DNA of 45,574 bases from Sphingopyxis sp. (GTDB taxonomy: Bacteria; Pseudomonadota; Alphaproteobacteria; Sphingomonadales; Sphingomonadaceae), in the NCBI GenBank assembly GCA_013823985.1, contig PNNB01000006.1:1-45574 (forward strand), read 5' to 3'. Each line of letters opens with the position of its first letter. Position 1 is the first letter of the stretch. Under the pieces are notes generated by a model. That model was given only the letters and a program-made list of their open reading frames with translations. It searched no databases and was not told where the DNA came from. Of this stretch, positions 8,732-17,700 are shown one piece after another. Position numbers and translations under genes: made by a program.

Positions 8732-8748
8732 ACCGGTGCTGCACCGGT
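8732..8748. repeat. Perfect GC-rich hairpin after the secreted-protein gene
   Basis: ACCGGTG-CTG-CACCGGT forms a 7-bp stem with a 3-base loop ten bases after the stop codon at 8722. There is no T-run, so it may be a 3'-end stabiliser or a Rho-assisted end rather than a classical terminator. Confidence 0.4.
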
Positions 8749-8847
8749 GCAACATAGCGCTTGCATCGACTTTCCGGCTGTGGCTCACTCCTGTTCTGGA
8801 CGAGGGGGCACACAGGTTTGCACCCGCTGTTGAAAGGGGACCACATC

Positions 8848-10890
8848 ATGCGCCTAAAATTGATCGCTCTGCTGCTCTTTACCACATCGACGCTGGCGCA
8901 TGCCGAACCCACGCCCAAGGAACAATTGCTGCAGCCGCCCGCAGCCGCGCAGCATTATACGATCAGCTCGGCGGCCGGAAAGCATGGCGATGTGTGGTCG
9001 TGGAAGACCGAGGACGGCAAACTGGCCTACCGCATGTCGATGTCCCTGCGCGGCTGGATAACCGAGACCGACCAGACCACGGTGCTCGGTCCCGACGGCC
9101 GCCCGACGGCGATCACCATCCGCGGCTATACCGACTCCGGCGATGCCACCGAAGACTATAGCGTTGACGCCAAGGGCATTGCCCGCTGGAAAACCGCCGT
9201 GGACGAAGGCAGTGCGCCTTTGGGGAACAAGCGCTACAGCAGCTATGGTGGCCCCTGGCTCTCTAGCGCGCTGGACGTCGACGCATTGGTCAAGGCCGGC
9301 GACAAGGGCATCGACCTGCTGCCGGGCGGGCGGGCGACCATCTCGATCGGCGCGGCAACCGAAATTGACGGGCCTTCCGGCAAGGAATCGGTAAAGCTCG
9401 CCTACATCACCGGGGCAGGCTTTTCGCCTTCGCCCGTCTGGCTGACCAAGGACAACCGGTATTTCGGCAATGCGGGCGTCATCTCGCTCTTGCCCGCTGG
9501 TTATGAACAGGCCGGACCTAAACTGAAGGAAGTTCAGGACGCGACCGAAGCGGTAATGGTGCGCGATGTCGCGAAGAAGTTTCTGAGTCCTGCCAACCGG
9601 ACGCCAACTTTGGTCGACAATGTGCTGTTGTTTGACTCGGTCGCCGGCCGCTATGTCCCCGGCCGTTCCGTGCTGGTGGAGGATGGCAAGGTGAAGGCTG
9701 TCGGCGCCGCAGGGTCGATCAAGCCCCCCGCCGGTACCACCCGGATCGACGGGCGGGGCAAGACCTTGTTGCCCGGACTATGGGACTCCCATCTCCATGT
9801 CGGCGGCAGCGACTGGAACCTGCTGCAGAATGTCGCCACGGGCATTACCAATTTCCGCAGCCCGGGGTCGATGATCGATGAATCGCTCAGCATCCTCAAG
9901 CGCCGCGGGTCCGGCGATCTGCTGGCGCCCGACGGCAAGGTTGCGGTCATTATCGACCGCAAGGACCCGCTCGCCGCGCAAGGCGCCTTGACCGTAAGTT
10001 CCGCCGAGGAAGCCGTCGCCGCCGTCCGCAAGATCAAGGATGCGGGCCTGTCCGGTGCCAAATTCTATACCTCGATGACGCCGGAATGGATTGCCCCCGC
10101 CGCCGCCGAAGCGCATCGTTTGGGGCTGCATGTCAGTGGGCACATCCCCGCCGGCATGCGTCCGATCGAAGCCGTGCGCGCCGGTTATGACGAAATCACC
10201 CATATCAATTTCATCATGATGCAGGCGATGCCGCAAGAGGTGGTCGACAAGGCCAACACCGCGGCGCGGTTGGAGGGGCCAGCCAAATATGGCAAGGACG
10301 TCGATCTGGATTCACCCGAAATGAAGGCCTTCTATGCCGAGTTGGCCGCGCGCAAGACGATCATCGATCCAACCATTTCGGTTTGGGAAGGCAGCTTGAC
10401 CTCGGACGGCAGCGCCACCATGCCCGCCTATGCACCCTTCGCCGAAATATCTCCTCCAGCCATTTCGCGCAGTTGGAAAGTCGGTGGCTATCCCTTGTTT
10501 GACGGTCTGACCCGCGCTGATTTCAAAGCCAGCTTTGCCAAAATGGTCGGCGTTGTCGGACGCTTGCATAAAGCAGGGGTCCGCATAGTCGCGGGAACCG
10601 ACGGCTATGGTCTGGAATTGGTGCGGGAGCTTGAACTCTATCTGCAAGCGGGGCTTACCAATGAAGAAGCGCTGCAGACCGCAACCATTGTTCCGGCACG
10701 AATGACCGGGATGGACGACCGTTTCGGGTCCATCGAAACAGGCAAGAGCGCGAGCCTGATCCTCGTCGATGGGGACGCGTCAAAGGATATCGCCGCACTC
10801 CGCCGGATCACGACCGTATTCCTGGACGGGTACCGTCTCAACGCCGATGAACTGCGCGCGGCAAGCGGCTTTAGCGGGAAACCCAAATAG
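8848..10890 (+). CDS. Secreted metal-dependent amidohydrolase
   Basis: A 680-residue exported hydrolase. Residues 1-19 are a signal peptide (cleavage near AHA-EP). Residues 20-240 form an additional N-terminal domain. From about 250 on lies an amidohydrolase TIM barrel of the imidazolonepropionase/prolidase-like type. A full binuclear metal set is visible: His315 and His317 in DSHLHVG, Lys405 in GAKFYTS, His432 in SGHIPAG, His452 in THINF and Asp585 in AGTDGYG. ATG at 8848 follows AAAGGGGA (8833-8840). The substrate is not predictable; related exported enzymes cleave dipeptides, N-acyl amino acids or similar amides in the periplasm. Its 3' end is followed by a terminator-like stem. Confidence 0.87.
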   Translation: MRLKLIALLLFTTSTLAHAEPTPKEQLLQPPAAAQHYTISSAAGKHGDVWSWKTEDGKLAYRMSMSLRGWITETDQTTVLGPDGRPTAITIRGYTDSGDATEDYSVDAKGIARWKTAVDEGSAPLGNKRYSSYGGPWLSSALDVDALVKAGDKGIDLLPGGRATISIGAATEIDGPSGKESVKLAYITGAGFSPSPVWLTKDNRYFGNAGVISLLPAGYEQAGPKLKEVQDATEAVMVRDVAKKFLSPANRTPTLVDNVLLFDSVAGRYVPGRSVLVEDGKVKAVGAAGSIKPPAGTTRIDGRGKTLLPGLWDSHLHVGGSDWNLLQNVATGITNFRSPGSMIDESLSILKRRGSGDLLAPDGKVAVIIDRKDPLAAQGALTVSSAEEAVAAVRKIKDAGLSGAKFYTSMTPEWIAPAAAEAHRLGLHVSGHIPAGMRPIEAVRAGYDEITHINFIMMQAMPQEVVDKANTAARLEGPAKYGKDVDLDSPEMKAFYAELAARKTIIDPTISVWEGSLTSDGSATMPAYAPFAEISPPAISRSWKVGGYPLFDGLTRADFKASFAKMVGVVGRLHKAGVRIVAGTDGYGLELVRELELYLQAGLTNEEALQTATIVPARMTGMDDRFGSIETGKSASLILVDGDASKDIAALRRITTVFLDGYRLNADELRAASGFSGKPK

Positions 10891-10985
10891 GCAGACGGCA
10901 ACGGGAGGGAGCACTGAAGATGCCGTTGCGACCCACCTATCTGGAACCGTACGCGGTCCGCGCGGATAGGCGTTTTCCAACGAGG

Positions 10986-11034
10986 GCCCGCACCTGATGT
11001 CCGGTGGGTGTTTGCGCGCCGGTGCGGGCTTTGT
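10986..11034 (+). terminator. Probable intrinsic terminator after the amidohydrolase
   Basis: GCCCGCACC (10986-10994) pairs with GGTGCGGGC (11021-11029), a 9-bp GC-rich stem, followed by TTTGTT. The loop of 26 bases is long, so the call is moderate. It lies about 95 bases after the amidohydrolase stop. The whole gap 10891-11127 otherwise shows no gene. Confidence 0.45.
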
Positions 11035-11127
11035 TGGCGGCGCAGTCGCCACCTATGCCGTCGTTTTTTCGGCACAGTCTTCGCATGGGACATATTCGAT
11101 GTTGTCGATCGGGATGGCGGCGGAATT

Positions 11128-11226
11128 ATGGGCGTGGCGTTCGTCATCGCGCCTGCCCTCGCGCTTCTCGGCGGCATCGCCGGGGCATGGTATTTCGGAT
11201 CGAAGGGCAAGACCGATAGGGAGTGA
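11128..11226 (+). CDS. Small single-pass membrane protein (32 residues)
   Basis: The frame MGVAFVIAPALALLGGIAGA and onward encodes one hydrophobic helix with GG and GxxxG-like spacing, followed by a polar tail ending GKTDRE. It stops four bases before the next start (11231). The tight junction and helix-plus-charged-tail layout suggest a real small protein; a clear ribosome site is lacking (only a GGCGGCGGA purine-rich stretch). No family recognised. It could be a chance frame. Confidence 0.4.
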   Translation: MGVAFVIAPALALLGGIAGAWYFGSKGKTDRE

Positions 11227-11230
11227 AAGC

Positions 11231-11833
11231 ATGCGGCTTTTTCTTTTTCTAACATGCGCAACAGCGGCTGTCGCAGCAACTGCCGCGCCAACGCGCGTTC
11301 CCGTGTTTGAACGTGCATTGGTCTTCAACCTGCCATCGGACATGGTCCGCGCGAACGACCGCAACAATGGCACCAACATCCTGATCGAATATGTCCCCAA
11401 GGGCCAAACCCTCGCCAACTGGACGCGGCTCGTCACCATACAGGCCTATCGCGGGCTCGGACGATCACCGATGAAGAGTGGCGATATCGCCCGCCAGGCC
11501 TTTTACCCGGCATCCTGCACTTCTGGTCCAATTTACCGGGATGGTGGCGAGCGGATTCTGGCGAGCGGGGTCAAACGCTCCATCATCGCCAATGGATGCG
11601 CTTCGTTGCCAGCAGGCGCCTACCCCAAGGCGCTCAAGGGCGCAGGCGAGCAAAATTACATCATGATGTTCCGCGATGCAGACTCGATTTACACCCTGAA
11701 CTACGCCGTTCGGGGTGCGGCCTTTGCTGGCAAGGCACCGCCCATGTCGGTCGAAGGAGGGGAAGCCATTTTGCGGGACATTTTTGGTGAAGTAACCTTA
11801 AACCCCATCGCGCCCGCTTCGCGCCAGAATTAA
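11231..11833 (+). CDS. Secreted protein of unknown function
   Basis: Predicted 200-residue exported protein. A signal peptide is clear (MRLFLFLTCATAAVAATAA, cleavage near residue 20). The mature part starts with RVPVFERALVFNLPSD and contains two Cys (YPASCTSGPIY and IANGCASLP), possibly a disulfide, and a late segment NYIMMFRDADSIYTLNYAVRG. The frame remains open upstream, but the signal peptide and GGGAG at 11219-11223 fix the ATG at 11231. It is followed after 33 bases by a small membrane protein, so these may be one operon. I do not recognise the family. Confidence 0.7.
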   Translation: MRLFLFLTCATAAVAATAAPTRVPVFERALVFNLPSDMVRANDRNNGTNILIEYVPKGQTLANWTRLVTIQAYRGLGRSPMKSGDIARQAFYPASCTSGPIYRDGGERILASGVKRSIIANGCASLPAGAYPKALKGAGEQNYIMMFRDADSIYTLNYAVRGAAFAGKAPPMSVEGGEAILRDIFGEVTLNPIAPASRQN

Positions 11834-11866
11834 ACAGTCGCCCACGAACAGAAAGGACGTGTCCAC

Positions 11867-12091
11867 ATGAAACCATCTACCCGCCTTCTCATCGTCCTCC
11901 TCATAAGCGAAGCGTTGCTGGCCGGGATCTGGATATGGCTCGTCTCGGGAATCCAGTCGGGCAGTCTGAAGCCTGTGGGCACCCCAGCCGAAGCCATTGA
12001 AACCATGTCCTCGACGATGGGCACGGTGATGGGCGTGGTTGCAGGGATTGGTCTGGTTTCCATTTTCCTGATGCGGCGCAAGGGCAATTAA
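11867..12091 (+). CDS. Small two-helix membrane protein
   Basis: A 74-residue protein with two hydrophobic helices, about residues 7-27 (LLIVLLISEALLAGIWIWLV) and 48-67 (MGTVMGVVAGIGLVSIFLM), ending in the positive tail RRKGN. AAAGGACG lies upstream of the ATG at 11867. It follows the secreted protein by 33 bases and ends 54 bases before the convergent DUF2891 gene. Real coding is likely; function is unknown. Confidence 0.6.
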   Translation: MKPSTRLLIVLLISEALLAGIWIWLVSGIQSGSLKPVGTPAEAIETMSSTMGTVMGVVAGIGLVSIFLMRRKGN

Positions 12092-12145
12092 CGCCGCACC
12101 CTGTGGCGACGACCTGACTGCCATTACTGGCGCAATCGGCCGCGC

Positions 12146-13135
12146 TTATTCCAGCGCCAGAAGCGCGAACGTCGCAAGCCAATGTTCGCCCATATATTCG
12201 CCCATCACATGAGGTAAGCTGGCATCAAGATGGGTTTGGGCCGTTTGCGCAGCGCGATGCGATACAGGATGCCCGGGACCGAGCGCATCGGCGATCGCAC
12301 GCCAGCACCACGCGCGGCTGAGATTGAGGCCATCGAGATGCGCGATTTTGCCATCGCTGCGGTCGGATACAATGGCCGGTGTGAACAGACTTGCCGGACG
12401 GCCTGTGGCGGCGGCAGGCAGGAAGTGGTCGAACCATATCGTAAAGTCCGCTTTGGGCAGGACACGGCTCATCAACAGCGCTTCGGTCAATGCGGACGAC
12501 AGGAATTCGTCTCCGCCCGGTTCCCAAGCCTGACAGTCGCGGTCATTAAGAAACCACCCGCGCGCCTTTTGCTCTATCAGGGTCGTCAGGTCCGGGTCCC
12601 GACCTTTTGCCCAGTCACTTGTCAGAACAAGCGCAAAGGAAATGTTGAAATGGGTGCCGACCCGCAAAGGATAGGTGAGCTTGGGCAGGAAATTATGGAA
12701 GCGTTTCGCAAACGCCAGTGCAAGCGGTTCGAGCGCGTCTGCCCACGGCCCGTCATGCCTTTCCAGCTCGGCGTGCAGCGCGAGTAACCACGCCCAGCCA
12801 TAAGGCCGTTCAAAGGCCGCCGACATGGGACGATCGAGGAAAGCGCGTTCGACGGCGACCTTTTCCGGCACGAGCATGTCATCCGCCCGCGCAATGATCG
12901 CGGCGGTTTCGGCCATGTCCGGATAAAGCCGCGCCAACCGCATGATCTGCCACCAGCCGTGCACACAGCTATGCCAGTCGAAACTGCCGTGGAAGATCGG
13001 GTGGAATTCGGACGGCAGGCGCGCGTCTTCCGGCCCGTTCAGGACAAGGTCCATCTTGTACGGATAGGGCTTACCCAGATGGCCGAGCGTGGCCCGCGCA
13101 AATTGCGAGGCGATCGTGGCGTTCAAAGTAGTCAT
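12146..13135 (-). CDS. DUF2891 family protein
   Basis: A 329-residue cytoplasmic protein that matches the DUF2891 family by its conserved blocks: FHPIFHGSFDWHSCVHGWWQ near residue 45, RPYGWAWLL, GTHFNISFAL, AWEPGGDEFLSSAL and the C-terminal GEYMGEHWLATFALLALE. The many Trp, His and acidic residues suggest an alpha/alpha-barrel hydrolase or epimerase-like fold, but no reaction is established. ATG at 13135 overlaps the DUF979 stop in TGATG, so the gene is translationally coupled and last in the oxoproline operon. The context suggests a job in oxoproline or gamma-glutamyl metabolism. A frame open further upstream (to 13321) is not needed. Confidence 0.85.
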   Translation of the reverse strand: MTTLNATIASQFARATLGHLGKPYPYKMDLVLNGPEDARLPSEFHPIFHGSFDWHSCVHGWWQIMRLARLYPDMAETAAIIARADDMLVPEKVAVERAFLDRPMSAAFERPYGWAWLLALHAELERHDGPWADALEPLALAFAKRFHNFLPKLTYPLRVGTHFNISFALVLTSDWAKGRDPDLTTLIEQKARGWFLNDRDCQAWEPGGDEFLSSALTEALLMSRVLPKADFTIWFDHFLPAAATGRPASLFTPAIVSDRSDGKIAHLDGLNLSRAWCWRAIADALGPGHPVSHRAAQTAQTHLDASLPHVMGEYMGEHWLATFALLALE

Positions 13136-14073
13136 CAAAAGGCCAGAAAATAGATGAGCGCGATGTTGACGAGCAGCAAGGGGATTGCCGTCGCAACCTG
13201 CGTTTTGACGACGGCATTTTCGTCTTTCAGCTCCAGCAACGCTGCGGGCACCAGATTGAAATTGGCCGCCATCGGCGTCATCAACGTCCCGCAAAAACCG
13301 GCGAGCATCCCGATTGCGCAAATGATCGCGGGATCGCCATCATATTGCTTGATCAGCAAGGGCATCCCGATGGCCGCGATCATCACCGGAAAGGCGGCAA
13401 AGGCGTTGCCCATGATCATCGTGAACAAGGCCATTCCAAGACCGAAGGCGATGACGGCGCCCGCAAGGCTCCCTTCCGGAATGGCCTGCTGGATGACGCC
13501 GCCGACGACATCGCCTACGCCCGCCAGCGCGAACACCGCGCCAAGGCTGGCCAGCATCTGCGGCAGGATTGCGGCCCAACCCACCGAATCCATCAAGCGC
13601 CGCCCTTGCGACAGGGGCAAAGCAGGCGTGGCCCTGAGCCAGACATAACCGACCGCCAGCGCCAGCAGAACGCCCATGGCCAGTGAAATCAGGGTGACCT
13701 GCTTGACGTCAAACAGTGCCGGAAATTCCTTGAACAATAATGTCCCGGCCAACGCTGTCGCCGGGATGATCAAGGCAATTCCGAACAGGCCATTACCAAA
13801 GCGCGCGGCACGTTCCTGTTTGGTGGCTTCGGGGATGGCATCATCTTTGGCTTTGCCGAGACCGCCGAAACCGGCGATGGCCACGAGCGCAAGTACCAAC
13901 AGGCCGTTGCCAAAGGCCCCGAGCCAGTCACCGGCCCACATGCTCACCGCCATCAGCCCCCAAAAGGCCGCATTCCCGAACCGCCGCGCATTGCTTTTGT
14001 CGTTAAGGTTGAACAGCGCAAAGGCGAAGAACGCGGCGCCCGCCAAAACATAGACCCAGGTCAGCGTGATCAT
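13135..14073 (-). CDS. DUF979 subunit of a putative 5-oxoproline transporter
   Basis: A 312-residue integral membrane protein with about nine hydrophobic helices. The motifs TMIMGNAFAAFPVMIAAIG and GMLAGFCGTLMTPMAANFN are characteristic of the DUF979 family, partner of DUF969. The pair is commonly annotated as a 5-oxoproline uptake system because it neighbours pyroglutamyl peptidase or 5-oxoprolinase. Here its start overlaps the DUF969 stop (ATGA, 14070-14073) and the operon begins with 5-oxoprolinase, which supports that role. Transport is inferred from context, not proven. Confidence 0.87.
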   Translation of the reverse strand: MITLTWVYVLAGAAFFAFALFNLNDKSNARRFGNAAFWGLMAVSMWAGDWLGAFGNGLLVLALVAIAGFGGLGKAKDDAIPEATKQERAARFGNGLFGIALIIPATALAGTLLFKEFPALFDVKQVTLISLAMGVLLALAVGYVWLRATPALPLSQGRRLMDSVGWAAILPQMLASLGAVFALAGVGDVVGGVIQQAIPEGSLAGAVIAFGLGMALFTMIMGNAFAAFPVMIAAIGMPLLIKQYDGDPAIICAIGMLAGFCGTLMTPMAANFNLVPAALLELKDENAVVKTQVATAIPLLLVNIALIYFLAF

Positions 14074-14762
14074 GCGGCATCTCCGCCACTGGCCGGGGCG
14101 GCGGCTTTGGCCGACAGGCGGCGATCAAGGAGCCAAAGCCGGAAACCGTGAATGATGAATGCGGCAATCGCTGTCGGAATTGCCCAGATGGAAAGCTCGA
14201 AAGGCTCCAAAAGGATTCCATATTGTTCGAGCAAACCCTTCATCAGCAGGATCGAACCAATGGCCAGAAAAATGTCCTCGCCAAAGAACAGCCCGACATT
14301 GTCGGTCGCGGCGGAATAGGCGTTCACCTCCTCCCGCTCTTCTTCGGTCAGCGATCCAGACTGCTTTTCCGCTGCCGCTTCCGCCATAGGCGCGACAAGC
14401 GGGCGTACGGTTTGCGGATGGCCTGCAATCGAGGTGAGACCCAGCGCCGCGGTCGCTTGCCGGAGCAACAGATAGCTTGCCAGCAAGCGTCCGATTGTCG
14501 CCCCTTTCAGACCGGAGATCAGCCCCCTTGCGCGTTCCTGGAGGCCAAATGCTTCGAGCATTCCGATGACCGGCAAGACGATCCAGACAATGGACACATA
14601 GCGCGCATCGTTAAAGGCCTTTCCGAAGGCCGAGATGATCGCATGAAGGTCAAGGCCTGCTGCAATGCCGGTCACCGCTGCGGAGGCCATGATCACCAGC
14701 AACGGATTGAACCGCAGCCAAAAGCCGACAACGATCACCACGATCCCCAGCAAAACCCACAT
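14070..14762 (-). CDS. DUF969 subunit of a putative 5-oxoproline transporter
   Basis: A 230-residue membrane protein with helices at the N-terminus (MWVLLGIVVIVVGFWL), around residues 20-40 and 50-75, and near the C-terminus. It contains the family's GLTSIAGHPQTVRPLVAPMA and TDNVGLFFGEDIFLAIGSIL. With DUF979 it forms a two-component inner-membrane carrier. It starts 19 bases after the 5-oxoprolinase stop; AGGGG precedes the ATG. Its acidic cytoplasmic segment (LTEEEREEVNAYSA) is typical of the family. Confidence 0.87.
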   Translation of the reverse strand: MWVLLGIVVIVVGFWLRFNPLLVIMASAAVTGIAAGLDLHAIISAFGKAFNDARYVSIVWIVLPVIGMLEAFGLQERARGLISGLKGATIGRLLASYLLLRQATAALGLTSIAGHPQTVRPLVAPMAEAAAEKQSGSLTEEEREEVNAYSAATDNVGLFFGEDIFLAIGSILLMKGLLEQYGILLEPFELSIWAIPTAIAAFIIHGFRLWLLDRRLSAKAAAPASGGDAA

Positions 14763-14781
14763 CAGCTAATTTCCCCTACCC

Positions 14782-17700
14782 TCATGCCGTGCCATATCCG
14801 CCCCCGCCCGGCGTTTCGATCACAAAAATATCTCCGGCATCCATTTCGACGGTCGCGGTGGCGCCCAATATTTCGGCGCAGCCATCTTTCCGTTCGACGC
14901 GGTTGATGCCGAGCTGCCCGGAACCGCCGCCCTCCAGCCCGAAGGGTGGAATTTTGCGGCGGTTGGACAAGATTCCGGCGGTCATCGGTTCTAAAAAGCG
15001 CAGCCGGCGTACGGCACCATCGCCACCCCTGTACATCCCCTCACCCCCTGAACCGGCGCGCACCGAAAATTCTTCGAGCAGCACGGGAAAACGCGTTTCC
15101 AATATTTCGGGGTCGGTCAGGCGGCTGTTGGTCATATGCGTCTGCACGACCGATGCGCCGTCAAATCCGGGACCTGCCCCGGAACCACCGGCGATCGTCT
15201 CATAATATTGGTACCGGTCGTTTCCAAAGGTGAAGTTGTTCATCGTCCCCTGCGCCCCCGCCATCACGCCAAGCGCGCCGAACAGAGCATCGGTAATCAC
15301 CTGGCTCGTCTCCACATTGCCCGCGACGACCGCAGCGGGATAACGCGGATGAACCAGCGTTCCTTCGGGTGCGATGATCGCGACCGGTTTCAGGCACCCT
15401 TCATTCATCGGTATGCTGTCATCGATCAACGTCCGCACGACATAGAGCACCGCGGCGCGGACCACGGACACGGGCGCGTTGAAATTGCCTGCCAATTGCG
15501 GACTGGTTCCGGTAAAATCCACGGTCGCGGTTCGGGCATCCCGGTCAATGCGGACGGCCACCTCGACCACAGCCTCATTGTCCATGGCGTAACGGAAACG
15601 TCCGTCGGACAAACGCAGGATCAACTTGCGCACCGCCTCTTCGGCATGATCCTGCACATGCTGCATATAGGCGGTGACAACATTGCGGCCATAATCGCCG
15701 CTGATCCGTAGCAGTTCCGACGCCCCCTTGGCACAGGCTGCGACTTGCGCCTTCAAATCGGCCACATTCTGCGCAATATTGCGCGACGGCCATGCGCCGG
15801 AGCCGAGCAGATCGCGGACCTCTGTTTCGAGGAACTGGCCCTTTTCGACAATCAGCATATTGTCGATCAGCACCCCTTCTTCCTCCACCGAGCGGCTGTT
15901 GGGTGGCATCGACCCCGGCGTGATGCCGCCAATATCCGCATGATGCCCGCGTGCTGCCACAAAATAGGTCGGCGCGGGATCGCCGGGTTCCACAAATACC
16001 GGCATGATGACGGTGATGTCGGGCAGATGTGTTCCGCCATCATAAGGCGCGTTGAGCGCGTAGACGTCGCCGGCAACGATGCCGCGCCCGTCGCGGCCGC
16101 CTGCACGGCGCTTCAGGATCGTGCGGACACTTTCGCCCATCGATCCCAAATGCACCGGCATATGCGGGGCGTTCGCGACCAGATTGCCGCTGGCGTCAAA
16201 GATCGCGCAGGAGAAATCGAGCCGTTCCCGGATATTGACCGACGACGCGCTGTGCTGGAGCGCGGCACCCATTTCCTCGGCAATGGCCATGAACAGGCCG
16301 CCCATGATTTCAAGGCGAACCGGATCGACATCTGTTCCCTGAGTAACTGCTGTTGCGCGCGGCGTGCTGCGGCTCAGCATCAAATTGCCGATGGTATCGA
16401 CGTCTACTTTCCAGCCCGGTTCGACAATGGTCGTTGAGACCGGGTCGATGATGATTGCCGGTCCCTGCGCCGAAAATCCGGCCGCCAGGTCGCTGCGGTC
16501 GTAAAGCGGTGCCTCCTGCCGCGTGCCGGCCATAAAACATGGGACATGTGCGCGCGGCAGACCGGACCGGACCGGCAGTGCGAACTCCAGTCCGGTCTCG
16601 TCCGGGCTGCGGTACACGGCTTCCACGCGGAGCATCTCGACGATGACCGGCGTGTCGCTGATAAAGCCGAACTGGCGGAAATGGCGCGCCTCAAATGCCG
16701 CCTGCATGGCCTGCACCGCGCCATAGTCAACCTCAATACTGCTGTCTGTGCCTGCATAGCGAATATGGGCCGAAGCCTCTGTGGCGATGTCCCCGTCAAC
16801 ACCTTGCGCGCGCAAATCCGCTTCGGCTTCGGCGGCGAGATTCTGGATGAGCGGCGCAAGCGCTTCAGTGTCCAGCGGGCCGCCATAAGACGTCTCTCGG
16901 ATCGCCCGCCGGTCGGCAAGGCCCATGCCATAAGCCGACAAAACGCCCGCGAGCGGGTGGATCATCACATGGTTCATACCCAGCGCATCGGCGACCAGAC
17001 AGGCATGCTGCCCCCCCGCCCCGCCAAAGCAGGCGAGCGTATAGCGCGTGACATCATGCCCGCGCTCGACCGAGATTTTCTTGATGGCGTTGGCCATGTT
17101 GGCGACCGCGATGGTGATAAAACCTTCGGCAATTTCTTCGGCACATAAATGCCGCCCGGTCGCCGCTGCAATGTCGGCGGCCAGCGCCTCCAGCTTGGTG
17201 CGCACAAGGACGGTGTCGAGCGGCTCGTTGGCATTTGGCCCGAAAATATGGGGGAAATGGTCCGGAACGATCTTGCCCAGCATCACGTTGCAATCCGTAA
17301 CGGTAAGCGGCCCGCCGCGCCGGTAACAGGCCGGGCCGGGAATTGCGCCAGCGGAATGCGGGCCGACCTGAAAGCGTGCGCCATTGAAGGAGCAGATCGA
17401 TCCACCCCCGGCGGCGACCGTATGGATGCGCATCATCGGCGCCCGGATGCGGACCCCGGCCACCATCGTCTCGCTCTCGCGTTCATAATGTCCGGCATAG
17501 TGCGACACATCGGTCGATGTGCCGCCCATATCAAAGCCGATGATACTCGCGATCCCTGCCTGCGCCGCGGTCTTAGCCATGCCGACAATGCCACCGGCCG
17601 GTCCAGACAATATCGCGTCTTTGCCCTGGAACCGTTCGCTGCTGGCAAGTCCGCCGTTGGATTGCATGAACAGGGCGGAAAGGGTCCCCCCGGCGTCGGC

